A stretch of 15,685 bases of DNA from an uncultured Lachnospiraceae bacterium (GTDB taxonomy: Bacteria; Bacillota_A; Clostridia; Lachnospirales; Lachnospiraceae): NCBI GenBank assembly GCA_910585855.1, contig CAJUGZ010000070.1, positions 1 to 15,685 on the forward strand, given 5' to 3'. Positions 5,739 through 13,099 of the stretch are shown one piece after another; positions within the stretch are counted from its first letter, which is position 1; every line of letters starts with the position of its first letter. Position numbers and translations under genes: made by a program. A model generated the notes under the pieces. The model worked only from the letters and a program-made list of their open reading frames with translations. It did not search any database and was not told the origin of the DNA.

Positions 5739-7582
5739 ACACTCTTTCCATATAATTCTTTCATATGTTTTTTAATGTGTTCCTGAATTTCTTTACCTAA
5801 AAATAAATTCAAATAATAGGAAGCCTTAATATAATCAAGGCTTTCCTGTTTATCAACTTCTCTATCTTCCCATAAATGTTCCATATTCCAACCTTTATCA
5901 TATAATACTATAACAGCATTTCCTATTTGTTTAAAAGTAAATTCCTGTTGTATACACATATCTGCTAATTGCGATGCTTCTTTATATTTTCCAATATTCC
6001 CTAAAAGATTTCCCAAATTTCGCAAAGTTAGTTGATATCCTGCTTGATAATACCCCAGTGAAAAATGTTGTCTTTCATAAAACTCTTTTACTATTTTCAA
6101 CAGTTCAATTACATATTCTATTTTTCCAACACTTTCACATGCATAAGACATCATATTAATACACATTACTTCTGTTCTTGTAAAATGCCACTCTTTCCAT
6201 CTTTCTTCGTTCTCTGGCATAGTTAAATGCAATGCTTTCTCCGCTAATATATAAAGCTCTTGTGCGGTCTTTTTTCCTAATGCAAATTGCACAGTACTTA
6301 AACTACTTAAAAAATATTGTTCTGCAAATATATTTTCTGCTTGTATATTTTTTTCTAATTCCTCCAGCAGTTTTTCTGCTTCCTCAAAATTTCCAAGATA
6401 AGTCAAATCACTAATCTGTGAAGTAATCTGATGATACTCTGGATTCCCAATCTGTGCCGTTAAAGTACAATTTTCTCCAGACCACTTCACTTTTTCTAAT
6501 AACTCTATCAAATCCTTTCTTTTCGGATAAGATTTTCCATTTTCAATTCTTGATACTGTCACACAACTACAAATACCTTCTCCAAGTTCCTGTTGTGTCA
6601 ATCCCATTCCAATCCTGCGACCTTTTATAATATCCTGACACAAATAAATTTCACTCATTCCAAAAGAAATATCCCAAACCCATTTCTTTTGCTTCACCTT
6701 ATAGTTCTGATAACACCAATCCAATGCTTCACAAATTCCATCAATATCGGATATCTGTTTTTGTATCTCCTTTGGCATAACTGCTGTTTTCTCTCCAAAC
6801 CTTTCTTTTAATAACTCCTGATAAATTTTCAACAGTTCTGCTAAATATAAAACAAATGCCTGTTTTCTTAATAAATGAATTGTCTGTATCGTTCTTTTCC
6901 ATGCCTGCTCTGTTTTTCCATTCTTTCTTAACAATCGAATCAATCGAACTGCAATCTGTGGATACCATTCTACTCGATCCGACTCTTCTACACGCTTTTC
7001 CATATAAACAAGCAGTTCCTGATATCCTTCTATCACCTCCTTTTCTTTTTCCTGTTCCTCCAAAAGACGCATATAAAGCAAAGCAAGTGATAATTCAAAA
7101 TAACTCAGCCTCTGTCCTCTTATCCTTAAAATACTTTTTCCGTTTTTCGTTAAATTCCATGTTGCTAAAATATCTTCTAACAACTCTGTTCTATCTCCTC
7201 CATTCTTCCATTTCAACACAATTTCCACTAAATTACAAAATTGCGCATATAATATAGTTTTTCCCTTCGTCTGTTCCCGATATGTTTGAATTTGCTGATA
7301 AGCCTCTTTTTCTTGATTTGCATCTACTAAATCCACAATTTTTTCTTTTGCTGCTACAAAATTTTTTTCTTGTTCATCTAAGATATAAGAAAATTTCTTA
7401 GCCGATACTCCTATTCTCTGTAAAATAGAATCAGCAAGAATTTTATCACAAGCACGCTCACCTTTTTCTATTCTCTGTAAATAAACACGATCGCAAATCC
7501 CCTCACATAACTGTTCTGATGATAGATTTATCCTCTTACGCTCATAAGCAATAATTCTCCCATATTCGTTTTCTCTTCGCAT
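5735..7582 (-). CDS. RRNPP-like transcriptional regulator with two XRE helix-turn-helix domains
   Basis: This 615-residue protein has one XRE-type HTH at residues ~8-62 (LSSEQLCEGI...YLQRIEKGE) and a second at ~316-366 (LTQQELGEGI...VSRIENGKSYP). Each is followed by helical, TPR-like sequence (~75-300 and ~385-600, with pairs such as GNFEEAEKLLEEL and GKYKEASQLA). PlcR, Rgg and NprR relatives have one HTH and are about 290-420 residues long, so this looks like a head-to-tail doubled version. It is expected to bind a short re-imported peptide and control the inverted repeat promoter at 5432-5542. The ATG follows AAAGGGGATATAAGG, and the gene begins 13 bases after the broken small gene, so they probably share the promoter at 7849-7878. 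Its stop codon overlaps the propeptide stop. Confidence 0.85.
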   Translation of the reverse strand: MRRENEYGRIIAYERKRINLSSEQLCEGICDRVYLQRIEKGERACDKILADSILQRIGVSAKKFSYILDEQEKNFVAAKEKIVDLVDANQEKEAYQQIQTYREQTKGKTILYAQFCNLVEIVLKWKNGGDRTELLEDILATWNLTKNGKSILRIRGQRLSYFELSLALLYMRLLEEQEKEKEVIEGYQELLVYMEKRVEESDRVEWYPQIAVRLIRLLRKNGKTEQAWKRTIQTIHLLRKQAFVLYLAELLKIYQELLKERFGEKTAVMPKEIQKQISDIDGICEALDWCYQNYKVKQKKWVWDISFGMSEIYLCQDIIKGRRIGMGLTQQELGEGICSCVTVSRIENGKSYPKRKDLIELLEKVKWSGENCTLTAQIGNPEYHQITSQISDLTYLGNFEEAEKLLEELEKNIQAENIFAEQYFLSSLSTVQFALGKKTAQELYILAEKALHLTMPENEERWKEWHFTRTEVMCINMMSYACESVGKIEYVIELLKIVKEFYERQHFSLGYYQAGYQLTLRNLGNLLGNIGKYKEASQLADMCIQQEFTFKQIGNAVIVLYDKGWNMEHLWEDREVDKQESLDYIKASYYLNLFLGKEIQEHIKKHMKELYGKSV

Positions 7583-7595
7583 CCTTATATCCCCT

Positions 7596-7813
7596 TTACT
7601 TTTTGTACTTTCTCTTTAAAAAATATTTTCCATTTTTAAACTCTACCATTTGTTCAAACTTATAACCAGTTGGAACTTCTTTTTTCCTTGTATCCGCTTT
7701 TGCAAATCCATAAAGACTATGCTGCTCACATTTAGTATAACACTCCAAAAGCGTAAATTCAGTGTAACGAACACCTACATACTGTATTACTCGTTCTAGT
7801 GAGCAGATACCAT
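7596..7813 (-). pseudogene. Frameshifted small gene (~72 codons) upstream of the regulator
   Basis: An excellent ribosome binding site (AAAGGAGGAG) and ATG 7813 start a frame that stops after five codons (MVSAH then TAG at 7796-7798). A one-base shift opens a frame that runs to TAA at 7596 and encodes ERVIQYVGVRYTEF...GKYFLKRKYKK. In that second frame no ATG, GTG or TTG is available before an upstream stop. A single inserted base near 7797 would join start and body into a peptide of about 72 residues. I do not recognise the family. It may be a true pseudogene, a sequencing error or a decayed fragment of a longer protein. The stop lies 13 bases before the regulator ATG. Apart from this, the 7583-7903 stretch holds only the promoter. 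Confidence 0.55.
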
Positions 7814-7848
7814 TTTCTCCTCCTTTGCTCTTTCTTTATTTTAATTTC

Positions 7849-7878
7849 ATTGTAACATATATACATTTTTTAATTCAA
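7849..7878 (-). promoter_or_regulatory. Promoter for the broken small gene and regulator
   Basis: On the minus strand TTGAAT (7878-7873), an 18-base spacer and TACAAT (7854-7849) are present, with an extended -10 TG one base before the hexamer. It lies about 36 bases ahead of the ATG at 7813. The surrounding 50 bases closely resemble the region upstream of the rpn gene (10383-10432). Confidence 0.6.
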
Positions 7879-7903
7879 TAAGTCTTTTAACTTTTCTAAA
7901 AAT

Positions 7904-8932
7904 CTACTTTATCTGCTGCACTGGAAGAACAGGATAATTCGGATTGGAATAAAATTCTTTTTTACTTTCATTCTCTATTACTGTAATCGGAAGATCAATA
8001 AAACTCCATTGAAGTTCTCCTCCTGCTTCCATATAGTATCCAAAATGATAACGAATCAGATAATTTCCTGCTTCCTGAATGTAATACACTCTAGGTTCGA
8101 AATAAAATGCTCCTCTATAAGTTTCTGGCTCATACATACCAATTAAAACAGATCCCGTCTGATAAAAATCGGTTTCCTCTCCTGTATCTAAATTAATCAA
8201 ATCTATTCCAACCGGCATACGAAAATAATAATAATCCCATGGAAACCAGCCGTTTTCTAACCAATCATATTTTGCCCATGTTTGTAAACGTTCCCCCGTT
8301 TTATAAACCGTTTTCTCCATCCTTGCATAAAAAACAACTCGATCCTCTACTATATATTCCTCTTCCATTGGCTCAGAATCCCCAGACAATACTTTCATCT
8401 TTTTCTTACATTCCACAACAACAGGTTCTGTTTTACATGTTTCATCCATATAATAAAAAAACTTCGCATAAAATTCATACTCTCCCGCTGGAAGAGTAAG
8501 ACCCGTTGACCAATTCGTAATTAATCTTTCCACTACTGGTTCAGCTGTTTCATCCACTTTTATTACTGTTTCATAATCAATAATTCCGGTTGCCAACATA
8601 TAGCGATATGCATTATATCCCGTCATATCTTTCTTAATTATACCGTTCGATGCCAATTCATACTGATGGAAATTCCCATCTCCATTTGCTGTAACACAAA
8701 ATCCTTGCTCAGATCGAATCTCTATCGCAAAAGAATCATATTGATAATAAACCGAATTATTTCCTTTGTTCTCCACCTCTATCTCATAGCAAATAAAATC
8801 TCCCTCCAAGTAAGATTTCTGATCAAAATTTATTTTCAAAACCACACCTTCTTCTTTCCAATTTTGATAAAATAAAAGAAAAACAACAAAGAACCCTGCC
8901 ATTAAAAAAATAAAAACTTGCCTTTTTCTCAT
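7904..8932 (-). CDS. Membrane-anchored extracellular protein with beta-sandwich-like domains, function unknown
   Basis: The 342-residue form starts at MRKRQVFIF (8932), which has AAGGAG nine bases upstream; an in-frame ATG at 8974 lacks such a site. Residues 6-23 form one hydrophobic segment after a basic start, so it is a signal anchor or uncleaved signal peptide, with the bulk outside the cell. The rest is rich in Tyr, Trp and beta-strand-like stretches. KINFDQKSYLEGDFICYEIEVENKG (broken here for clarity as residues 33-57) resembles BsuPI-like or macroglobulin/Ig-like folds in which a charged segment precedes Y-x-x-G. A second similar start is seen at ~205-215 (EKTVYKTGERL), so two such domains are likely. 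No catalytic motif was recognised. No link to the quorum-sensing locus is evident beyond position. Confidence 0.7.
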   Translation of the reverse strand: MRKRQVFIFLMAGFFVVFLLFYQNWKEEGVVLKINFDQKSYLEGDFICYEIEVENKGNNSVYYQYDSFAIEIRSEQGFCVTANGDGNFHQYELASNGIIKKDMTGYNAYRYMLATGIIDYETVIKVDETAEPVVERLITNWSTGLTLPAGEYEFYAKFFYYMDETCKTEPVVVECKKKMKVLSGDSEPMEEEYIVEDRVVFYARMEKTVYKTGERLQTWAKYDWLENGWFPWDYYYFRMPVGIDLINLDTGEETDFYQTGSVLIGMYEPETYRGAFYFEPRVYYIQEAGNYLIRYHFGYYMEAGGELQWSFIDLPITVIENESKKEFYSNPNYPVLPVQQIK

Positions 8933-9075
8933 TTTATATTTTCTCCTTATAACTTTTTTGCATAAAATAAACATAGCCTATACATACTGTACACACCTAC
9001 TATAATCCCCCACTATACATTGCTCTGCAAAGAAACTGAAACTGTGCTTTTACATTCCGGTACAGATATACAGCC

Positions 9076-9209
9076 AAAATCAAAAGGAATGTCTGCGCAG
9101 GGTCATCATTTCCCGTTGGCACTTAGACGCTGTATTTTAGCGTCTTAGTGTCCGCTACGAGGAAATGCTAAGCGAGAGCGGACCCAGAGCAGATTTTCCT
9201 TTTGATTTT
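9076..9209. repeat. Large imperfect hairpin element (~134 bases)
   Basis: Nested complementary arms are AAAATCAAAAGGAA (9076-9089) with TTCCTTTTGATTTT (9196-9209), TCTGC (9092-9096) with GCAGA (9189-9193), GGGTC (9100-9104) with GACCC (9181-9185), ATTTCC (9108-9113) with GGAAAT (9161-9166), and CACTTAGACGCT (9120-9131) with AGCGTCTTAGTG (9139-9150; one mismatch) around a 7-base loop. The GC content is clearly higher than in the flanking AT-rich sequence. It looks like a MITE/REP-type palindromic unit or structured RNA. It sits in the 463-base gap 8933-9395, where I found no gene. Confidence 0.75.
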
Positions 9210-9395
9210 AGCGTCCCCCTCATTCAATATTAAAAGAAAAATTGTAAACCAATGTTAATAATAAAATACTGCTAAATCAAGGAACTAATATAAAATAAAA
9301 TTATATTTCATATTTTTAAACCTCAATTTAACAGTATAAATAATCGCTTACCGTGCCCACCTTATAGGATAATTATAATATAATCTATCTACATT

Positions 9396-10385
9396 TTAAA
9401 AATACTCTTGCACTTCCTCCTCACTTAAAGAATATTTTTTCATAATAAGTGTTTTTATCACTTCTTTCTCATAGCCAAGTTCTTGAAGCATTTCAATCAT
9501 CTGTTGTATTCCCCGTTTAAGTCCCTGTGCAATTCCTTGCTTAATTCCTCTCTCAATTCCTTGCTCAATTCCTTGTTCAATTCCTTGTTCAATTCCTTGT
9601 TCAATTCCTCTCTCAATCCCTTGTTTCATTCCTTTCTGAATTCCCTGCTGCATCCCATATTCTTCTGCTTTTCTTTTAATTTCCATAATTTCCGGCTCCA
9701 TAAATTCCAGTAATGCCTGACACATATTCTCATCTCCTCTAATTTCTTCTAAAATTTGCTTATTTGCCTTTACACTTACTTCTAATAAAGAATCTGCAAA
9801 TTCTCTTTCCTGCTTCTTTTTTAACTGCTGCACTTGTTCTAATAAAGTCCTCATCTCTTGTTCTTTCATTTTTTCAGTTAATGCTTTTAACCAAATATGC
9901 GTTTCTTTATCTAATTCTTTTGTTACAATAATCTGAATTGGAAATAATAATTGGTCTAAAATATAATAAATCCCATGATACTTCTCTTCTACAACAACTC
10001 CTTCCTGCTTAAAATAACGAAACAATGCATTTGGCTTAGCTTCTCGAACAAGAGATATGGTCAGCTCTTTTGCCTCTCTTTTGTTTACTGTTTCTCCATA
10101 AGACTTATAAAGCGCAGCATATGCAATCGTTTTATAAACTACATCAATATCCAATTTATCTCTTGGTGATTTATACTCCATAAGATTATACTTTCGAAAA
10201 ATCTTTCCTATCTCATTTTGAATTGGATTTGATGTTTCTTTTTTTATTACCAGCAAATCTACTAAAAGAGGTTTCATATTTAAATTATATTCTTTTTCAA
10301 AGATTAATTCCTCCCAATTTTCCACCAATTCTAAATTCATTGCTGCCACAAAACCGGGATGCCACTGAATCAAAGTATCTTCCAT
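9396..10385 (-). CDS. Rpn-family PD-(D/E)XK nuclease / transposase-like protein with GIEQ repeat tail
   Basis: The 329-residue protein has a PD-(D/E)XK-like core: D43 in LLVDLLVIKK and the E70-x-K72 pair in NLMEYKSPRDK, followed by DVVYKTIAYAALYK, typical of Rpn-like recombination-promoting nucleases (PDDEXK_2 group). Residues ~165-240 are charged helical coiled-coil-like sequence. Residues 244-295 are 13 tandem tetrads (GMQQ, GIQK, GMKQ, GIER, GIEQ...), a tail common in this group. The ATG follows CAAAGGAGGAGAA. It is a single gene with its own promoter. Such genes spread horizontally and show repeat-length variation; some act in phage defence or recombination (family knowledge). The role here is unknown. 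Confidence 0.8.
   Translation of the reverse strand: MEDTLIQWHPGFVAAMNLELVENWEELIFEKEYNLNMKPLLVDLLVIKKETSNPIQNEIGKIFRKYNLMEYKSPRDKLDIDVVYKTIAYAALYKSYGETVNKREAKELTISLVREAKPNALFRYFKQEGVVVEEKYHGIYYILDQLLFPIQIIVTKELDKETHIWLKALTEKMKEQEMRTLLEQVQQLKKKQEREFADSLLEVSVKANKQILEEIRGDENMCQALLEFMEPEIMEIKRKAEEYGMQQGIQKGMKQGIERGIEQGIEQGIEQGIEQGIERGIKQGIAQGLKRGIQQMIEMLQELGYEKEVIKTLIMKKYSLSEEEVQEYF
9501..9656 (-). repeat. 12-bp tandem repeats within the Rpn-like gene
   Basis: Thirteen 12-base units encode tetrads of the form G-[IML]-x-[QKR]. The central units (about 9549-9600) are nearly identical copies of TCAATTCCTTGT on the plus strand, and outer units are diverged. The pattern indicates expansion by slippage in multiples of 12, which keeps the reading frame. 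Confidence 0.85.
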
Positions 10386-10420
10386 TTTCTCCTCCTTTGT
10401 CCTTTTCTTATTTTAATTCT

Positions 10421-10448
10421 ATTATAACATATTTCTTTTTTTTTACAA
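10421..10448 (-). promoter_or_regulatory. Promoter of the Rpn-like gene
   Basis: On the minus strand TTGTAA (10448-10443), a 16-base spacer and a consensus TATAAT (10426-10421) are seen, with an extended -10 TG. The ATG of the rpn-like gene is about 36 bases downstream of the -10. Confidence 0.55.
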
Positions 10449-10492
10449 TAAAAAAATATCTTCTTTTTTAAGCTGAATTAAATAAAATAAAC

Positions 10493-10519
10493 AGCGACAG
10501 TATATTTTATACTGTCGCT
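10493..10519 (-). terminator. Rho-independent terminator of the mutY-galE-yqeY cluster
   Basis: AGCGACAGTAT pairs perfectly over 11 bp with ATACTGTCGCT around a 5-base loop. On the minus strand it is followed by a T-rich stretch GTTTATTTTATTT. It lies 60 bases after the YqeY stop codon and separates this cluster from the rpn-like gene. Confidence 0.85.
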
Positions 10520-10578
10520 TTAAAAGTTTCACTTAATTCATTTAAATTGCCTTATTTTAATTATCTATTTTATTCTTT

Positions 10579-11025
10579 CTACGCAAGCATCCCTGCCAAA
10601 ACCTGATTAACCAATTTTCCATCTGCCTTTCCTTTTACCTTTGGCATCAGAACTTTCATAATCTTTCCTTTATCCGAAGCAGCAGGCTGATCAATTTCAA
10701 GTTCTTTCAATACTTCTTTTATAACTTCCTGAATTTCTGCTTCCCCCATCATCTTTGGTGCAAACTCTTCAAATACAGAAATCCGAAACTTACACTCCTC
10801 TATAATATCTGTCCGATCCTCGGGTGTCAGTTCCAATGTTTCCTTTACCGATTTTATCTCTTTTAATACAACCGCATCCTCTTCCTCTGCGGTCAAATCC
10901 TCTCTCTTATCAATCGCTTTATTTTTTAAAGCCGTCAAAAGTGCAGACAGAGCATCTTTTCTATCCTTTTGCCGCTCTTTCATTGCCTGCATCATCTGAG
11001 TCCGAACTTCATCAATTCTAGACAT
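10579..11025 (-). CDS. GatB/YqeY domain-containing protein
   Basis: The 148-residue protein matches the stand-alone YqeY family in size and sequence. It has the N-terminal helical half (R-x-D-A-L-S-A-L-L-T-A-L-K-N-K) and the C-terminal GatB-tail-like half with DKGKIMKVLMPKVKGKADGKLVNQVL. The family resembles the tRNA-binding tail of the GatB amidotransferase subunit; its precise cellular task is not settled. AAGGGAG lies ten bases before the ATG. It begins 24 bases after galE and ends the cluster before a strong terminator, so it is probably cotranscribed. Confidence 0.93.
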   Translation of the reverse strand: MSRIDEVRTQMMQAMKERQKDRKDALSALLTALKNKAIDKREDLTAEEEDAVVLKEIKSVKETLELTPEDRTDIIEECKFRISVFEEFAPKMMGEAEIQEVIKEVLKELEIDQPAASDKGKIMKVLMPKVKGKADGKLVNQVLAGMLA

Positions 11026-11049
11026 CCTAATGATCTCCCTTCTGCTTTT

Positions 11050-12066
11050 TTATTCCTCATATCCATTTGGATTATTCTTCTGCCATCTCCAAGAATCTTC
11101 ACACATTTCTAATACATCACGTTCTGCCTTCCATCCAAGTTCTTTCTCTGCCTTTGAAGCATCCGCATAACAAGTCGCAATATCTCCGGCTCTTCTGCCT
11201 TTTATCACATAAGGAATCGTTACCCCGCTTGCTTTTTCAAAATTCTTTACAATATCCAATACACTGTATCCCACACCTGTTCCTAAATTATAAATACAAA
11301 GCCCAGCACCTTCTTCAATCTTCTTTAAAGCCTTTACATGTCCGATTGCCAAATCCACCACATGAATATAATCTCGAACACCTGTTCCATCCGGTGTATC
11401 ATAATCATTTCCAAATACACTCAATTCCTTTAATTTTCCAACTGCTACCTGAGTGATATAAGGCATTAAATTGTTTGGTATTCCATTTGGATTCTCTCCC
11501 ATTGTTCCGCTTTTATGCGCTCCAATCGGATTAAAATAACGAAGCAAAATTACATTCCACTCCGGATCTGCCTTCTGCATATCCGTTAAAATCTGCTCTA
11601 ACATTGATTTTGTCCAGCCATATGGATTAGTACACTGCCCCTTTGGACACTCCTCTGTAATCGGAATAAATGCCGGATTTCCATAAACCGTAGCTGAAGA
11701 AGAAAAAATAATATTCTTTACATGATGTCTGCGCATCACATCTACCAATGTAAGCGTTCCTGCAATATTATTCTGATAATATTCCCAAGGCCTCTGCACC
11801 GATTCTCCAACTGCCTTTAACCCGGCAAAATGAATACAAGAATCAATCTTTTCTTTTGAAAACACCTCTTCTAATCCATCCCGATCCAAAATATCTACCT
11901 TATAAAATGTGACCGGTTTTCCAGTAATCGCCTCTACCCGTTTCAATGCCTTTTCGCTTGCATTTGAAAGATTATCCACTACTACCACATCATATCCTGC
12001 CTGCTGCAATTCTACTACGGTATGAGTACCAATATATCCAGCTCCTCCTGTTACTAATACTGCCAT
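11050..12066 (-). CDS. galE: UDP-glucose 4-epimerase
   Basis: This enzyme interconverts UDP-glucose and UDP-galactose in the cytoplasm (Leloir pathway, cell-surface sugar supply). Started at MAVLVTGGAGYIG (12066), it has 338 residues, the usual GalE length; an in-frame ATG at 12108 would add 14 residues without family support, while AAAGGTAGGAATAG precedes the chosen start. The Rossmann NAD-binding motif GGAGYIG is at residues 7-13, D31-N32 follows the second strand, and the catalytic set is S122-S124 with Y149-x3-K153 (YGWTK). NPIGAHKSG and RRAGD fit substrate binding. It follows the AraC-type regulator by 61 bases and may be controlled with it. Confidence 0.96.
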   Translation of the reverse strand: MAVLVTGGAGYIGTHTVVELQQAGYDVVVVDNLSNASEKALKRVEAITGKPVTFYKVDILDRDGLEEVFSKEKIDSCIHFAGLKAVGESVQRPWEYYQNNIAGTLTLVDVMRRHHVKNIIFSSSATVYGNPAFIPITEECPKGQCTNPYGWTKSMLEQILTDMQKADPEWNVILLRYFNPIGAHKSGTMGENPNGIPNNLMPYITQVAVGKLKELSVFGNDYDTPDGTGVRDYIHVVDLAIGHVKALKKIEEGAGLCIYNLGTGVGYSVLDIVKNFEKASGVTIPYVIKGRRAGDIATCYADASKAEKELGWKAERDVLEMCEDSWRWQKNNPNGYEE

Positions 12067-12127
12067 AAATCTATTCCTACCTTTCTCTCTATAATCAAAA
12101 AATGCCATAAAAGCATCCTCTGTCCAA

Positions 12128-13099
12128 TTAATCTCTTTTTACCTGTTCCCGATATTCTCTAGGACTAATCCCATACCTTTTGCGAAATGCCCGATAAAAA
12201 TAACTGCTATTATCATATCCCACTGCCAAGATAATATCCGAAACCGAAAGCTGTGTTTCTGCTAAAAGCTGTTCTGCTTTATTCATCCGCTTCCGAAGTA
12301 AAAGTTCCTTAAAAGAATTCCCCGTATTCCTCCTAATAATCCGACTATAATAATACAAAGACTCTCCCATCTGCCTTGCCAATTCCGTAAGATTTGCATT
12401 TCGATAATCTTCTTCAATCAAACGCAATGCTGCCATAACCAATCGATTTTCTCTCTGATTTTCTTTATTTTGTACAATCTTATCGGTATAGTTCATTAAA
12501 TTTAAAAACAAAAGCCCCATAGTAACCGAATTAATCCTTCCAACCGATCCCTGTCGTTCCAGCAGCGACCAAACCATATTTTCTATTAAATTCTGCACTG
12601 GAAGAATATCTGTCACCATAAAATGCAGATAATCAGCACGTCCTGTATCCTGACAAAGCGAATTTACAATAAAATTTCGAAGCGGATTTTCCCCTTCCAT
12701 CATGGCAAACGCTATATCAAAAAATTCCGGCAGCACAATAAAATTAATAGCAATATCCTCCATACAAGCCGCCTCTATCGCATGAGATGCATGTTGATTT
12801 AAAAAAAGCAAATCTCCTGCCTTCAGCACAACCTTGGTTTCCTCATTAATCCAATGCACCGTCTTCCCGGAACACATATAAATAATTTCAATATAATCAT
12901 GTCTATGTTTTGGAAACGCAATAAATCGGGTATGGGTACGAATATCTATCAGCTTCCCCTTTTCTAACATCTTTTTACTGACTACTGTAAAATCTGCCTG
13001 ATCCGTATACCGCCCTTTCTCAATCCCGCTCTTTCCATCTAAAATCTTTTGTTCTTCCAACGTAACCTCTCTTAGCCGTTTCAGCAAGTCAACATTCAT
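12128..13099 (-). CDS. AraC-family transcriptional regulator with cupin sensing domain
   Basis: The 323-residue protein has an N-terminal cupin-like region (residues ~50-130, with HRHDYIEIIYMCSG and LKAGDLLFLNQHASHAI) that would sense a small ligand, often a sugar. The C-terminal AraC DNA-binding region (~220-320) holds two helix-turn-helices: NLTELARQMGES...YYSRIIRR and the family signature SVSDIILAVGYDNSSYFYRAFRKRYGISPREYR. Its 5' end overlaps the mutY 3' end by 11 bases, and galE follows. A role in galactose or related sugar use is plausible from position, but the ligand cannot be inferred. Confidence 0.92.
   Translation of the reverse strand: MNVDLLKRLREVTLEEQKILDGKSGIEKGRYTDQADFTVVSKKMLEKGKLIDIRTHTRFIAFPKHRHDYIEIIYMCSGKTVHWINEETKVVLKAGDLLFLNQHASHAIEAACMEDIAINFIVLPEFFDIAFAMMEGENPLRNFIVNSLCQDTGRADYLHFMVTDILPVQNLIENMVWSLLERQGSVGRINSVTMGLLFLNLMNYTDKIVQNKENQRENRLVMAALRLIEEDYRNANLTELARQMGESLYYYSRIIRRNTGNSFKELLLRKRMNKAEQLLAETQLSVSDIILAVGYDNSSYFYRAFRKRYGISPREYREQVKRD

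Noticed and set aside
6856..7257. 133-codon plus-strand frame inside the regulator gene
   Set aside because: It is antisense to a well-supported HTH/TPR protein, with no ribosome binding site and biased hydrophobic composition.
9483..9713. Plus-strand frame with repeated NSLFNSL
   Set aside because: It is the antisense reading of the 12-bp repeats in the Rpn-like gene.
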